Shown piece by piece: positions 8,186 through 16,237 of a DNA stretch of 64,000 nt. Below the pieces are notes generated by a model. That model saw only the letters and a program-made list of their open reading frames with translations, was not told where the DNA came from and made no database searches. Made by a program: the position numbers and the translations under genes. This stretch comes from Clostridia bacterium (lineage in GTDB: Bacteria; Bacillota; Clostridia; Christensenellales; Pumilibacteraceae): contig JAAWAB010000021.1 of assembly GCA_022791915.1 (NCBI GenBank), forward strand, positions 1 through 64,000, given 5' to 3'. Positions within the stretch are counted from its first letter, which is position 1, and each line of letters starts with the position of its first letter.

Positions 8186-9456
8186 TTCTCTTCTCCGTTT
8201 TTCGTGTTCCGTTCTTTTTCATGTATTTGGGCGCGCAGACGTTCCAACCGTTCTTTTGCCGTTTCACCCGCAGGCGCACTCTCTTTCCGTTCCGTTGTCA
8301 CACCCGATACCGTATGTTCTTTCCGCACCTGTACGTTTTGCGCGGCAAGCGGTTCTGTCGTTCTGCCGCCCCGTTCGTTAAGCACTACGCGCGTACCCGA
8401 AAGCGGTCGGCTTTCTTGCCTGGAATAACGCGGCGAATGTTCCCGCTCGGACGGACGCCGCTCTGCCGTGCCCGCATTTCTTTCCGAAAAAGGACGTTTG
8501 CGTATCGGTCGGGAGTGCGGCTCGTTCTGTTGTAGTACCGATTGGTTTGCCACTGCGACAACAATCGGTTCGTCGTCGGTAATCTCCGATTCGCTTACAT
8601 AAGAGATTTCCGTATCTTGTGTTACAACGTATTCGCACTCCGCGGGTTGCATTTCTTCCATATCATCATACGGCGCGCGTTCTTCTTCCGATTGCAGTAT
8701 AATACTATCGTTTTGCAATATTGCGTTATTCTCCATCGAAACGGAAACATCGTCCGAATCGGGCAAACTTTGGGGCTCCGATTGCTCTTTCTCAACGGAC
8801 GCCTGCAAGAGTTTATCGGCGCCGTATGTTGCCGTATCGCCCTGCAACACGCGTTTATAGAAAACCGCTTTTGCCGTCTGAAAATACGGTACCGCCCATA
8901 TAAGCCCCAATCCGAACGTAACGATTCCCAATAAGAACCACCCGATAAACGATGCGCAAAGCAGAAAATAGGCGCCCGTGTGCTTTTTCATAACGCGGTT
9001 GCTGTACCGCAACGCGTCCAACGGTTTCAAGTCGGGATTCGCGCGCAGAAAGTAAACGGACATCGAAGTGCGAAGCGCAAAAAATACGCCCGGCACAATA
9101 AGCAAAACGGTAAACGCCAGCCAAAACGCAAACCGCAACAAAAGCAATAAAACCGCCCGCCACAGATTCCGTTTGGAAAAACCGTCGAACACGGGAAGAT
9201 TCTCCACCTTTTCCCGTCGGTACGCACGCAACCAAAATCCCACCATGCCCAAACCGAACGGCGCCGAGCACAACCAAAAGAGCAGAATCAGCACCACGCC
9301 GTACCAAACCGCCCATTTGCTCAATAAAAACAGCACGGTGGTGAGCACGGCAATGTTGAGCGCAAGCGTATATACCGCGCCGCAAATCGTCATGGCACGA
9401 TACCGATTGAGTGCAAAGCACTCCTTTGCTTCCGTTTTTATCTCACGCATGCGCAT
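8182..9456 (-). CDS. DUF975-type membrane protein with long charged C-terminal tail
   Basis: 424 residues. The first 220 match DUF975: several helices, a cytosolic F-x-G-F region, then KKHTGAYFLLCASFIGWFLL and the closing PYFQTAKAVFYKRVL. The remaining roughly 200 residues form a low-complexity acidic then Arg-rich tail (for example SEREHSPRYSRQESRPLSG), unusual for this family of about 220 residues. Function unknown. It leads an operon with the cyclophilin-like and DUF1614 genes. No ribosome site is visible; the ATG lies 10 nt after a perfect TATAAT. Confidence 0.7.
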   Translation of the reverse strand: MRMREIKTEAKECFALNRYRAMTICGAVYTLALNIAVLTTVLFLLSKWAVWYGVVLILLFWLCSAPFGLGMVGFWLRAYRREKVENLPVFDGFSKRNLWRAVLLLLLRFAFWLAFTVLLIVPGVFFALRTSMSVYFLRANPDLKPLDALRYSNRVMKKHTGAYFLLCASFIGWFLLGIVTFGLGLIWAVPYFQTAKAVFYKRVLQGDTATYGADKLLQASVEKEQSEPQSLPDSDDVSVSMENNAILQNDSIILQSEEERAPYDDMEEMQPAECEYVVTQDTEISYVSESEITDDEPIVVAVANQSVLQQNEPHSRPIRKRPFSERNAGTAERRPSEREHSPRYSRQESRPLSGTRVVLNERGGRTTEPLAAQNVQVRKEHTVSGVTTERKESAPAGETAKERLERLRAQIHEKERNTKNGEEK

Positions 9457-9466
9457 ATCATTGTTT

Positions 9467-9495
9467 ATTATATCGTATTCTGCGCATTAAGTCAA
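9467..9495 (-). promoter_or_regulatory. Strong sigma-A promoter of the DUF975 operon
   Basis: TTGACT (9490-9495), 17-bp spacer, TATAAT (9467-9472) on the minus strand. The predicted start lies within about four nucleotides of the ATG at 9456. Confidence 0.7.
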
Positions 9496-9585
9496 TATAA
9501 ATTGAATTTTTTCTCGATAATTCAGGCGATAATCCAAAAAAACGCATGACTACGACTCTGTTTGCGATTCGTTTGCGTTCGTTAT

Positions 9586-10413
9586 TCACGGCTCGTCTTG
9601 CGGAACACACAGCGTTGTACCGCGTAAATAGCCGAGCGGTTCGGGTATTTCTCCGAACGTAATCGACACGGCACGCAATTGCTGTCTGCTCGCGCCCGCC
9701 GCCTTGTTCTTCTTTCCATCGCCGTATTTTTCGTCCCCTACTATGGGACACCCGATAAACGCCATATGCGCGCGCAGTTGGTGCGTGCGTCCCGTAATGG
9801 GCGATAAGCGCAAAAGCGACGTATTTCCCCGTTCGAGCACTTCGTACTCGGTAATCATCTGTTTTGCATCTTTGCGAGGCGACGCATACACCGAACAGTA
9901 CGCGTCGGCGGCATGTTTTTGCAAATAGGCGGTAAGCCGCCCCGTGTTCTTTGCGGGCGCGCCGAACACGCGGGCAACATACGTTTTGTGCACCTGCCCG
10001 CGCCGAAACGCTTCTATCAACGCCCGTTGTGCCGCGTCCGTTTTGCAAAGCAGAATGATTCCCGTCGTGTTGGTATCCAGCCGATGCGCCGCCGTTACGG
10101 CAACGCCCGTATCGCGCAAGATGAGCGCGGGCAGACCGTGTTCCGATTCCACATGCGGAGGCTTATCCGCCGCCAGAATATTATCGTCTTGATACACAAC
10201 GCAAATACGCGGCGCGTCCCATTTGGCGGGCAGAAACACTTCCACCTCGTCGCCCGCGGTTACCGCGCAATCGCTTTTTGTCTTTTCTCCGTTTATGCGC
10301 ACTTCGCCGCGCTTTATTTGTATTCTTATGTGCTCGCGCGATACGCCCGCAAGCATTTCGCATAAAAACGCCGAAAGCGTGCCTTCGTTCTCTACCGTAA
10401 ATTTCCGTTTCAT
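9586..10413 (-). CDS. RluA-family 23S rRNA or tRNA pseudouridine synthase
   Basis: 275 residues. An N-terminal S4-like RNA-binding domain (SREHIRIQIKRGEVRINGE, residues 25-45) is followed by the RluA catalytic domain. The active-site block HRLDTNTTG holds the catalytic Asp, and the late block GRTHQLRAHM is typical of RluA/RluC/RluD enzymes. Exact target uridine cannot be told from sequence. The ATG at 10413 is one nucleotide after the feoB stop, so it is read from the nrdR-feoAB transcript. The extended upstream reading frame overlaps feoB and is not used. Confidence 0.92.
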   Translation of the reverse strand: MKRKFTVENEGTLSAFLCEMLAGVSREHIRIQIKRGEVRINGEKTKSDCAVTAGDEVEVFLPAKWDAPRICVVYQDDNILAADKPPHVESEHGLPALILRDTGVAVTAAHRLDTNTTGIILLCKTDAAQRALIEAFRRGQVHKTYVARVFGAPAKNTGRLTAYLQKHAADAYCSVYASPRKDAKQMITEYEVLERGNTSLLRLSPITGRTHQLRAHMAFIGCPIVGDEKYGDGKKNKAAGASRQQLRAVSITFGEIPEPLGYLRGTTLCVPQDEP

Positions 10414-10414
10414 G

Positions 10415-12568
10415 TTATCCCGCGTGTTCTTCCTTTTTCGTTTTGGCGCACCCGTTACAGTTTCGCAAACAGTGCGCGCACCCTTTTTTCTTCTTTGTTC
10501 GCAGAAGCGCCACGGTACACATAAGCGCAATCAACGCCACAATTCCAACGCCTACAACGATTCCTTTGCCAGCGCAGATTGCTAGCCCTACCGTGTATAC
10601 AATCAGCGACACCGCATACGCCGTAAATAGCTGCATAATAAGCCCGAACAACATCCACTTGGCGCCCAACTCCTTTTTGATTGCGCCCAGCGTAGCCACG
10701 CACGGCACGTATAACAACGTAAACGCCATAAACGCAAGCGCCGACAAAGCGGGGTGCGCGCCCGTAAAAATAGCGGATACGCCGCCCATGCTCTCCACCG
10801 AAGATATCACCGCTTCTTTTGCCACCAGTCCGCTTAACAACGCCGAAACCGCTTTCCAGTTGCCGAATCCGAGCGGCTTAAACACAGGTGCAATCAACAT
10901 GCCCAGCGTTTCCAAAATGCTCTTTCCGCCGTTGCCCGCCGTGTAACCCGTGGTAAGCGAAAAATTGGCAAGCATCCACACAATCACATTGAGCGCAAAA
11001 ATCACCGTTCCCACGCGCACAATAAACACTTTTGCGTTGTGGCGAATAATCTGCCACACCCGCTCGAAAGTGGGAAAACGATACGGCGGCATTTCCATAA
11101 TAAAGGACAGTTTACCGCTTTTGAGCGGCTTGACGCATTTTTCAAACAGCGCCGCCAAACCGATTGCCACCGCGGCTCCCAAAACATACATGCCGAAAAT
11201 AAGAAACGGTTTGCCCTGCGCAAAAAACGCCGACGCAATCGCCGCGTAAACGGGAAGGCGCGCACTGCACGACATAAACGGCGTGAGCAACACCGTTTTT
11301 CTGCGCATAACTTCGTCGTCCAACCCGCGCGCCGTAAGCACCGCCGTGGCACTGCACCCAAACCCCATCAGCAAGGTAAAAGCGCTTCTGCCGCACAATC
11401 CGATTTTACGAAAAAAACCGTCGGTCATAAACGCAACGCGACTGATATATCCGCTGTCTTCGAGCAGTGCCAGAAAAAAGAATAACAGTACCACCTGCGG
11501 CAAAAACACGAAAATGCCGCCCACGCCGTGCACGATTCCGTCGCCCACCAACCCGATAATCCAGGCGGGACACCCGATTTTCGTCAGCCACCCTACAAGA
11601 GGCGCATAAAGCAACTTGTCGATTCCCAGTTCCAACAACCAAGTAAAAAAGTTTCCCGCTATGCCGAAGGTTATGAAAAACACCGCAGCCATCACAAGCA
11701 AAAACACGGGAAACGCCAGATATTTGTTAAGCACGATTTTATCAAGACCCGAAAGCGCAAATCCGTTGTCGCTATGCTTGCGTTTGCGTCGCTTTGCCGC
11801 AGGGTCGGGCAAAATGAGTCCGTCTGCAATCGTATCGATGTATTCGTACCGCACCTGCGCCACGCGCGCCTGCATATCCCCGAGCGCGGAAAGCACGTTG
11901 CGTTCCCGCTCGTCGGGCATCAGCGTTTCGCAAACAAACGAATCGTTTTCCAACAATTTGATTGCCGCCCAACGCGCGTCCCACCCCGCTTTTTTCGCCT
12001 TATCTTCCATTGCCGCAGCCACACGGGCTATCGGTAACTTGTCCGTATACGGCAAACGTACATACGCCGCAACGGGATTGCGCAACTTTTGCAAACACAC
12101 GCGGAGAAGTTCTTTTTCGTCACCCTTGTATTTGGCGCTCACGGGCACAACGGGCACACCGAGCGCCTTTTCCAGCTTTGCGCAATCCAGTTTCTGCCCG
12201 CGCTTATACAGCTCGTCCATCATATTCACGGCAAGCACGACGGGCACGCCCAATTCGAGCAACTGCAACGTGAGATACAGATTGCGCGAAAGATTGCCCA
12301 CTTCGCACACGTTAATCACAAGGTCGCTCGACTTTTTCAGAATTTCGTCGCGCGCGATTCCTTCTTCGGGGCTGCATACCGACAACGAATACAGCCCGGG
12401 CAAATCGGTTACGAACAACGTGTCGCCTTCGATTGTCACCTTTTTGCCGATACGTTCCACCGTTACGCCGTGCCAGTTTCCCACATGTTCGCACGACTTG
12501 GTGATTCTGTTATATAGGCTTGTCTTACCCACATTTGGGTTGCCCACAAGCGATACTGTATAATTCAT
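10415..12568 (-). CDS. feoB: FeoB ferrous iron transporter
   Basis: 717 residues, normal length. The cytosolic G domain has GNPNVGKTSLYNR, DLPGLYSLSV and NMMDE in order, followed by the helical guanine-dissociation-inhibitor-like domain. The membrane part has two Gate motifs (near LLMGFGCSATAVL and the later NVIVWMLANF region). The C-terminus carries a short Cys cluster (CAHCLRNCNGC), as in many anaerobe FeoB proteins. It imports Fe(II). The start overlaps the feoA stop by 4 nt. Confidence 0.98.
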   Translation of the reverse strand: MNYTVSLVGNPNVGKTSLYNRITKSCEHVGNWHGVTVERIGKKVTIEGDTLFVTDLPGLYSLSVCSPEEGIARDEILKKSSDLVINVCEVGNLSRNLYLTLQLLELGVPVVLAVNMMDELYKRGQKLDCAKLEKALGVPVVPVSAKYKGDEKELLRVCLQKLRNPVAAYVRLPYTDKLPIARVAAAMEDKAKKAGWDARWAAIKLLENDSFVCETLMPDERERNVLSALGDMQARVAQVRYEYIDTIADGLILPDPAAKRRKRKHSDNGFALSGLDKIVLNKYLAFPVFLLVMAAVFFITFGIAGNFFTWLLELGIDKLLYAPLVGWLTKIGCPAWIIGLVGDGIVHGVGGIFVFLPQVVLLFFFLALLEDSGYISRVAFMTDGFFRKIGLCGRSAFTLLMGFGCSATAVLTARGLDDEVMRRKTVLLTPFMSCSARLPVYAAIASAFFAQGKPFLIFGMYVLGAAVAIGLAALFEKCVKPLKSGKLSFIMEMPPYRFPTFERVWQIIRHNAKVFIVRVGTVIFALNVIVWMLANFSLTTGYTAGNGGKSILETLGMLIAPVFKPLGFGNWKAVSALLSGLVAKEAVISSVESMGGVSAIFTGAHPALSALAFMAFTLLYVPCVATLGAIKKELGAKWMLFGLIMQLFTAYAVSLIVYTVGLAICAGKGIVVGVGIVALIALMCTVALLRTKKKKGCAHCLRNCNGCAKTKKEEHAG

Positions 12569-12795
12569 TGCCTCTCCGCAGTCAGTTCAATCAGCGAAGC
12601 GGCGTCCTCACGCAAAGCTACGGAAAATCCGCGTAAACGCACCAACACCGTGCCGCCCGTGGGCGCCGTTGCCGCCACAAACAACTTGCATGCGGGCGTA
12701 AACCCCATATCAAGCAGTCGGCGGCGCGTATTTCCCGCGCCCGCTACGGCAAGCACGTTATAAACGGTATTGGCTTTTGCGTGGGTAAGCGTCAT
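12565..12795 (-). CDS. feoA: FeoA, SH3-like partner of FeoB
   Basis: A 76-residue FeoA domain protein with the RRRLLDMGFTPA core and the closing GFSVALREDAASLIEL. It is a small cytosolic partner required for FeoB function. It lies 17 nt after nrdR and overlaps feoB, so iron uptake here is expressed with nrdR. No separate promoter or Fur box was recognised between nrdR and feoA. Confidence 0.94.
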   Translation of the reverse strand: MTLTHAKANTVYNVLAVAGAGNTRRRLLDMGFTPACKLFVAATAPTGGTVLVRLRGFSVALREDAASLIELTAERQ

Positions 12796-12812
12796 AAACC
12801 AATCAAACTTCC

Positions 12813-13274
12813 TTATTCGTTCTTGTTCATTTTCTCGTCTTTGATGAATTCGGTAAGTTCGGTCACGTCGCGGAATTGTCTGTATACCGACGCGAATCGT
12901 ATGTATGCAATCTGGTCGAGTTCTTTCAAGCCTTTCATCACAAGCTCTCCGATTTTTCTCGACGAAATCTCCTGCACCAGCGAATTGCTGATTTGTTTTT
13001 CTACCGCAGACACGAGCATATCGATGTCGTGCATGGCAACGGGACGCTTTTCACACGAGCGCACAATGCCCCGCTTGATTTTAGACGCATCGAACTGCTG
13101 CCGCGTGCCGTCCGTTTTCACCACGAGCACGGGAACGGTTTCTATCATCTCATACGTAGTAAACCGTTTTCCGCACTGCAAACACTCTCTGCGGCGGCGA
13201 ATGGAATTGCCTTCGTCGGCGGGACGGGAATCGAGTACCTTGCTTTCGGTGTAACCGCAATAGATACACTTCAT
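12813..13274 (-). CDS. nrdR: NrdR, transcriptional repressor of ribonucleotide reductases
   Basis: 153 residues: an N-terminal zinc ribbon (CIYC...CLQCGKRF, residues 3-36) and an ATP-cone domain. It senses dATP/ATP and represses nrd operons. The start follows AAGGAGC and a good promoter (13304-13332). In many Clostridia nrdR follows the spoIIGA-sigE-sigG-ylmC block; here ylmC is still adjacent but sigG is inverted and sigE lies 8 kb away. Confidence 0.98.
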   Translation of the reverse strand: MKCIYCGYTESKVLDSRPADEGNSIRRRRECLQCGKRFTTYEMIETVPVLVVKTDGTRQQFDASKIKRGIVRSCEKRPVAMHDIDMLVSAVEKQISNSLVQEISSRKIGELVMKGLKELDQIAYIRFASVYRQFRDVTELTEFIKDEKMNKNE

Positions 13275-13303
13275 ACGACTGCTCCTTGAAATCTGATGCT
13301 TTC

Positions 13304-13332
13304 ATTATACACCAAATTTTTCCGTAACGCAA
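13304..13332 (-). promoter_or_regulatory. nrdR-feoAB-rluA promoter
   Basis: TTGCGT (13327-13332), 17-bp spacer, TATAAT (13304-13309) on the minus strand, about 30 nt before the nrdR start. It lies just after the end of the YlmC-like gene. Confidence 0.65.
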
Positions 13333-13342
13333 TCGAAATCAC

Positions 13343-13825
13343 TCAATTCGTATGCGACCACCTGTATGCACAGTCGAACAACATGCACTTTTCGCAACGG
13401 AAATCGCAGTCGGGATACGGCACTTCCCCGTCTTCCGAACAGCCGCAACTCTGTTCCGAACATGCGTCGTCGCAACGTTCTCTCCTGTCGCGTCCTTCCT
13501 TTTTGCCGTGTCTGTGCGGCGGAGGGGGCGGCGGCGGAGGGGGCGGCGGTTCTTTTTTGCCGCACGTTACCCGCCCGTCGGCTTCCACCGTCAGGCATAC
13601 CAAAATGACGTCTTCGCCAATCTTCTGCACACAGCGCCAGGGAATAAAAATATCCTGATTTTTGGAAAACACGCTCCGCTTGCAAAACGGCACCACGATT
13701 CCGCTGACCGTTCCGTCGTGACGCGAAAACAGGATATCCACAATACGCCCCATTCGCTTGCCGTCGGTGGCGTTTACCACTTCTTTCGCACGCAATTCGC
13801 AATAAGATAAATCGTTGTCGCCCAT
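13343..13825 (-). CDS. YlmC/YmxH-type PRC-barrel protein with polyproline and Cys-rich tail
   Basis: 160 residues. Residues 1-85 are a PRC-barrel domain of the YlmC/YmxH sporulation-associated family (YCELRAKEVVNATDGKRMG, then IFIPWRCVQKIGEDVILV). This is followed by an uninterrupted run of 11 prolines, a basic patch, and about 55 residues with eight cysteines (CDDACSEQSCGCSED and CDFRCEKCMLFDCAYRW). Normal family members are about 80-90 residues, so the tail is an addition; metal binding is possible. The start at 13825 is set by GAGG 8-9 nt upstream. The DNA of the proline run is a G-rich repeat on the plus strand. Confidence 0.8.
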   Translation of the reverse strand: MGDNDLSYCELRAKEVVNATDGKRMGRIVDILFSRHDGTVSGIVVPFCKRSVFSKNQDIFIPWRCVQKIGEDVILVCLTVEADGRVTCGKKEPPPPPPPPPPPHRHGKKEGRDRRERCDDACSEQSCGCSEDGEVPYPDCDFRCEKCMLFDCAYRWSHTN

Positions 13826-14090
13826 TATGACTACCTCGATTATATATATGCGGCAGAACGAAATCGGTGCAAAAAAGTTGGAAAAAACCAAACGGTACTA
13901 TATTATACAAGCCCCGCCGCCCATCTATACCAACAAATTACCATGCCCTTCCGTTATTTCGTAATGAAACGAACACAAAATCTTAATAAAGTTAAAAAAT
14001 GTTGTAATTATGTGTACAAAGAACAAGCAAAAAAATGTTCGTTCTTTCCCCCGATATGATATACTATGAAGAAAAAGGAGTAATCCCTAC

Positions 14091-15149
14091 ATGTATAAAA
14101 GTTTCCGACCGGGAAAAGTATGGTACGACACCGCAGGTAAGCGCATACAGGCGCACGGCGGTTCTGTTTTGCATGCCGACGGCGTCTTCTACTGGTACGG
14201 CGAGAACAAGGAAGGTATTACGGGCACGGCTACGGGCAAACAATGCGCGTACTGGCATCACGGCGTACGCCTGTATTCTTCCGCCGACCTTTACAACTGG
14301 ACGGACGAAGGAATCATCATGCTCGAAACGCAGGACAAAACACACCCGTTCTATCCCGCCAATCTCATGGACCGACCGCATATTCTCTATAACGCTTGCA
14401 CAAAAAAATACGTATTGTGGGCAAAAACTTCTCTCGGAGATTTTCAGCACAGCTTTTTTTCGGTGTGTATCGCCGACACAATTCGCGGACCTTTTAAGTT
14501 ATGCGAAAAAGTGGACTGCTCGCCCTATCATGCGGGCGATTTCGACCTTATAGAAGAAAACGGCACGGCATATATCATTTATGAAAACCCGCATAGCGAA
14601 ATGATTTGCCAAACGCTTTCCCACGATTACACCCGTTTCGGCGAAGGAACGTCGTCGCACCTTCCCTGCGTTTCGCCGCCGTACACCCGCGAAGCGCCTG
14701 CGTTCTTTGCGCGAAACGGGCGGAAGTTTTTGCTCACTTCGGGCACAACGGGCTACTATCCCAATGCATCGCAACTCGACGAAATCACCTGCTTTCACGA
14801 CGCATGGAAAACGTTGGGCAATCCTTGCGTAGGCGATAAGAACAACAATTCGTTTCACGCACAGTTTTCGTCGGTGTTTAAGCACCCGCATATAAAGGAT
14901 TTATATATCGCGCTCGGCGACCGCTGGCTGACCGATTTACCCATGGATTTACCGGACGTGAACGAAATCTTTTATCGACTTTGCAACAAAGACGCCCCGC
15001 CGCTTCCCCGCGATTTCAACTTTGCGCGTCTATCGGCGGAAAACACGAGCGAAGCCGACTACGTGTGGCTTCCCGTCCGTTTCCGCCCCGACGGCATGCC
15101 ATACATCGAATGGCGCACCGAATGGACAATCGAAAATTTCAATGAGTAA
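14091..15149 (+). CDS. GH43-like glycoside hydrolase, cytosolic
   Basis: 352 residues with a five-bladed GH43-type fold expected. Blocks match the branch that includes exo-beta-1,3-galactanases: AHGGSVLHADGVFYWYGENK, DRPHILYNACTKKYVLW, DFDLIEENGTAYIIYE and REAPAFFARNGRKFLLTSG, the last holding the likely general-acid Glu. There is no signal peptide, so it should act on imported small sugars. The start follows AAAAAGGAG with a 10-nt gap. It stands alone on the plus strand and has no sugar transporter nearby. Substrate is not certain. Confidence 0.75.
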   Translation: MYKSFRPGKVWYDTAGKRIQAHGGSVLHADGVFYWYGENKEGITGTATGKQCAYWHHGVRLYSSADLYNWTDEGIIMLETQDKTHPFYPANLMDRPHILYNACTKKYVLWAKTSLGDFQHSFFSVCIADTIRGPFKLCEKVDCSPYHAGDFDLIEENGTAYIIYENPHSEMICQTLSHDYTRFGEGTSSHLPCVSPPYTREAPAFFARNGRKFLLTSGTTGYYPNASQLDEITCFHDAWKTLGNPCVGDKNNNSFHAQFSSVFKHPHIKDLYIALGDRWLTDLPMDLPDVNEIFYRLCNKDAPPLPRDFNFARLSAENTSEADYVWLPVRFRPDGMPYIEWRTEWTIENFNE

Positions 15150-15229
15150 CGTATCATAGAACAACAATCGCACACATATTTGCGCATTGACAATTTCGAC
15201 ATTTTCCGCCCGCAATTTTGCCCGTTAGA

Positions 15230-15259
15230 GTATAAAACAATTTTCGCTCGTTCAAAATA
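15230..15259 (+). promoter_or_regulatory. Forespore (sigma-F/sigma-G-type) promoter of sigG
   Basis: GTATA (15230-15234), an 18-bp spacer and CAAAATA (15253-15259). The Bacillus sigma-G consensus is about GHATR, 17-18 bp, CATNHTA; only one position of the -10 box deviates. sigG is expected to be read by sigma-F and by itself. Confidence 0.5.
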
Positions 15260-15281
15260 GCCGTATTATATGGAGGGCAAT

Positions 15282-16055
15282 ATGGCTACAAGAGTGGAAA
15301 TCTGCGGAATCAATACGTCTACACTCCCCACACTCACGCACAAAGAAACTATGGAGCTGATTGACAAAGCGCACGCAGGCGATGAAAAAGCAAAGGAACA
15401 TTTTCTTTTATGCAACATGCGACTGGTGTTGAGTATCGTGCAACGATTCGGCGGCAAGAAAGAATGTGCCGACGATATCTTTCAGGTAGGTTGTATCGGA
15501 CTCATCAAGGCTATGGACAATTTCGATACGTCGCTCAACCTACGCTTTTCTACGTATGCCGTACCCATGATTATCGGAGAAATCCGCCGTTATCTGCGTG
15601 ACAGTTCGAGTGTGCGCGTCAGCAGGTCAATCCGCGACACGGCATATAAAGTATTGCAGAAGCGACAGGAAATCGAGGCGAAAACAAACAACGAAGCCAC
15701 GCTCGAAGAAGTTGCCGCCGCCATGAACATTCCCGTGTCCGAAGTGGTTTACGCCATGGACGCCATTTCCAACCCCGTTTCGCTGTTCGACCCCGTGTAT
15801 CACGACAGCGGCGAAACGGTGATGATTATGGACCAGATTTCGGACAAAAAGAGTTGCGACGAAAACTGGCTGACGGGCGTATCCATCAGCGAAGCCATGG
15901 GCAAACTGTCGTCGCGCGAACGGCAAATACTCACTTTGCGATTCTACGAAGGAAAAACGCAAGTAGAAGTTTCCGAAGAAATCGGCATATCGCAAGCGCA
16001 AGTTTCGCGTTTGGAAAAGAACGCGATTGCCACGCTTAAAAAGAATATAGACTGA
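15282..16055 (+). CDS. sigG: RNA polymerase sporulation sigma factor sigma-G
   Basis: 257 residues, very close to Bacillus sigma-G. The diagnostic N-terminus VEICGINTSTLP matches the anti-sigma-factor-binding region. Region 2 has DDIFQVGCIGLIKAMDNFD and FSTYAVPMIIGEIRRYLRD; region 4 ends with QVEVSEEIGISQAQVSRLEK. It drives late forespore genes. The start at 15282 is used because GGAGGG lies 5 nt upstream and overlaps an earlier in-frame ATG at 15270. It is on the plus strand, opposite to sigE and spoIIGA, which differs from the usual spoIIGA-sigE-sigG order. Confidence 0.97.
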   Translation: MATRVEICGINTSTLPTLTHKETMELIDKAHAGDEKAKEHFLLCNMRLVLSIVQRFGGKKECADDIFQVGCIGLIKAMDNFDTSLNLRFSTYAVPMIIGEIRRYLRDSSSVRVSRSIRDTAYKVLQKRQEIEAKTNNEATLEEVAAAMNIPVSEVVYAMDAISNPVSLFDPVYHDSGETVMIMDQISDKKSCDENWLTGVSISEAMGKLSSRERQILTLRFYEGKTQVEVSEEIGISQAQVSRLEKNAIATLKKNID

Positions 16056-16140
16056 ACCGTTCATCACGCCGTAACCTACGGTTATGAATGTTGCCGCGTT
16101 ACATGCGGTGCATGACCAAACCGATTCTGATACGCTTTCA

Positions 16141-16179
16141 AAAAGAACGGCGGTAGCACTGCCAAGTAATACACCGCCG
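16141..16179 (-). terminator. Terminator of the glycyl radical enzyme operon
   Basis: On the minus strand the 7-bp stem CGGCGGT/ACCGCCG with an 18-nt loop is followed by TTCTTTTT. It lies about 60 nt after the alcohol dehydrogenase stop. It faces the end of sigG; no separate plus-strand terminator for sigG was seen. Confidence 0.6.
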
Positions 16180-16237
16180 AACAAAAGCAAATACACCGTA
16201 TACGATTTTCTTTTCCAAAAAAATATTCCGTTCCCGA

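Noticed and set aside
9458-10048. 196-codon minus-strand frame within the pseudouridine synthase gene
   Set aside because: It is an alternative frame of a gene with a clear HRLDTNTTG motif.
15187-15192. TTGACA upstream of sigG as a housekeeping promoter
   Set aside because: No -10-like sequence lies 16-18 bp downstream; the sigma-F/G-type pair fits better.
15627-16196. Minus-strand frame opposite sigG beginning with a hydrophobic segment (MYLLLFGGVLLGS)
   Set aside because: Only the first part is membrane-like; the rest is the antisense of conserved sigG, and no ribosome site precedes it.
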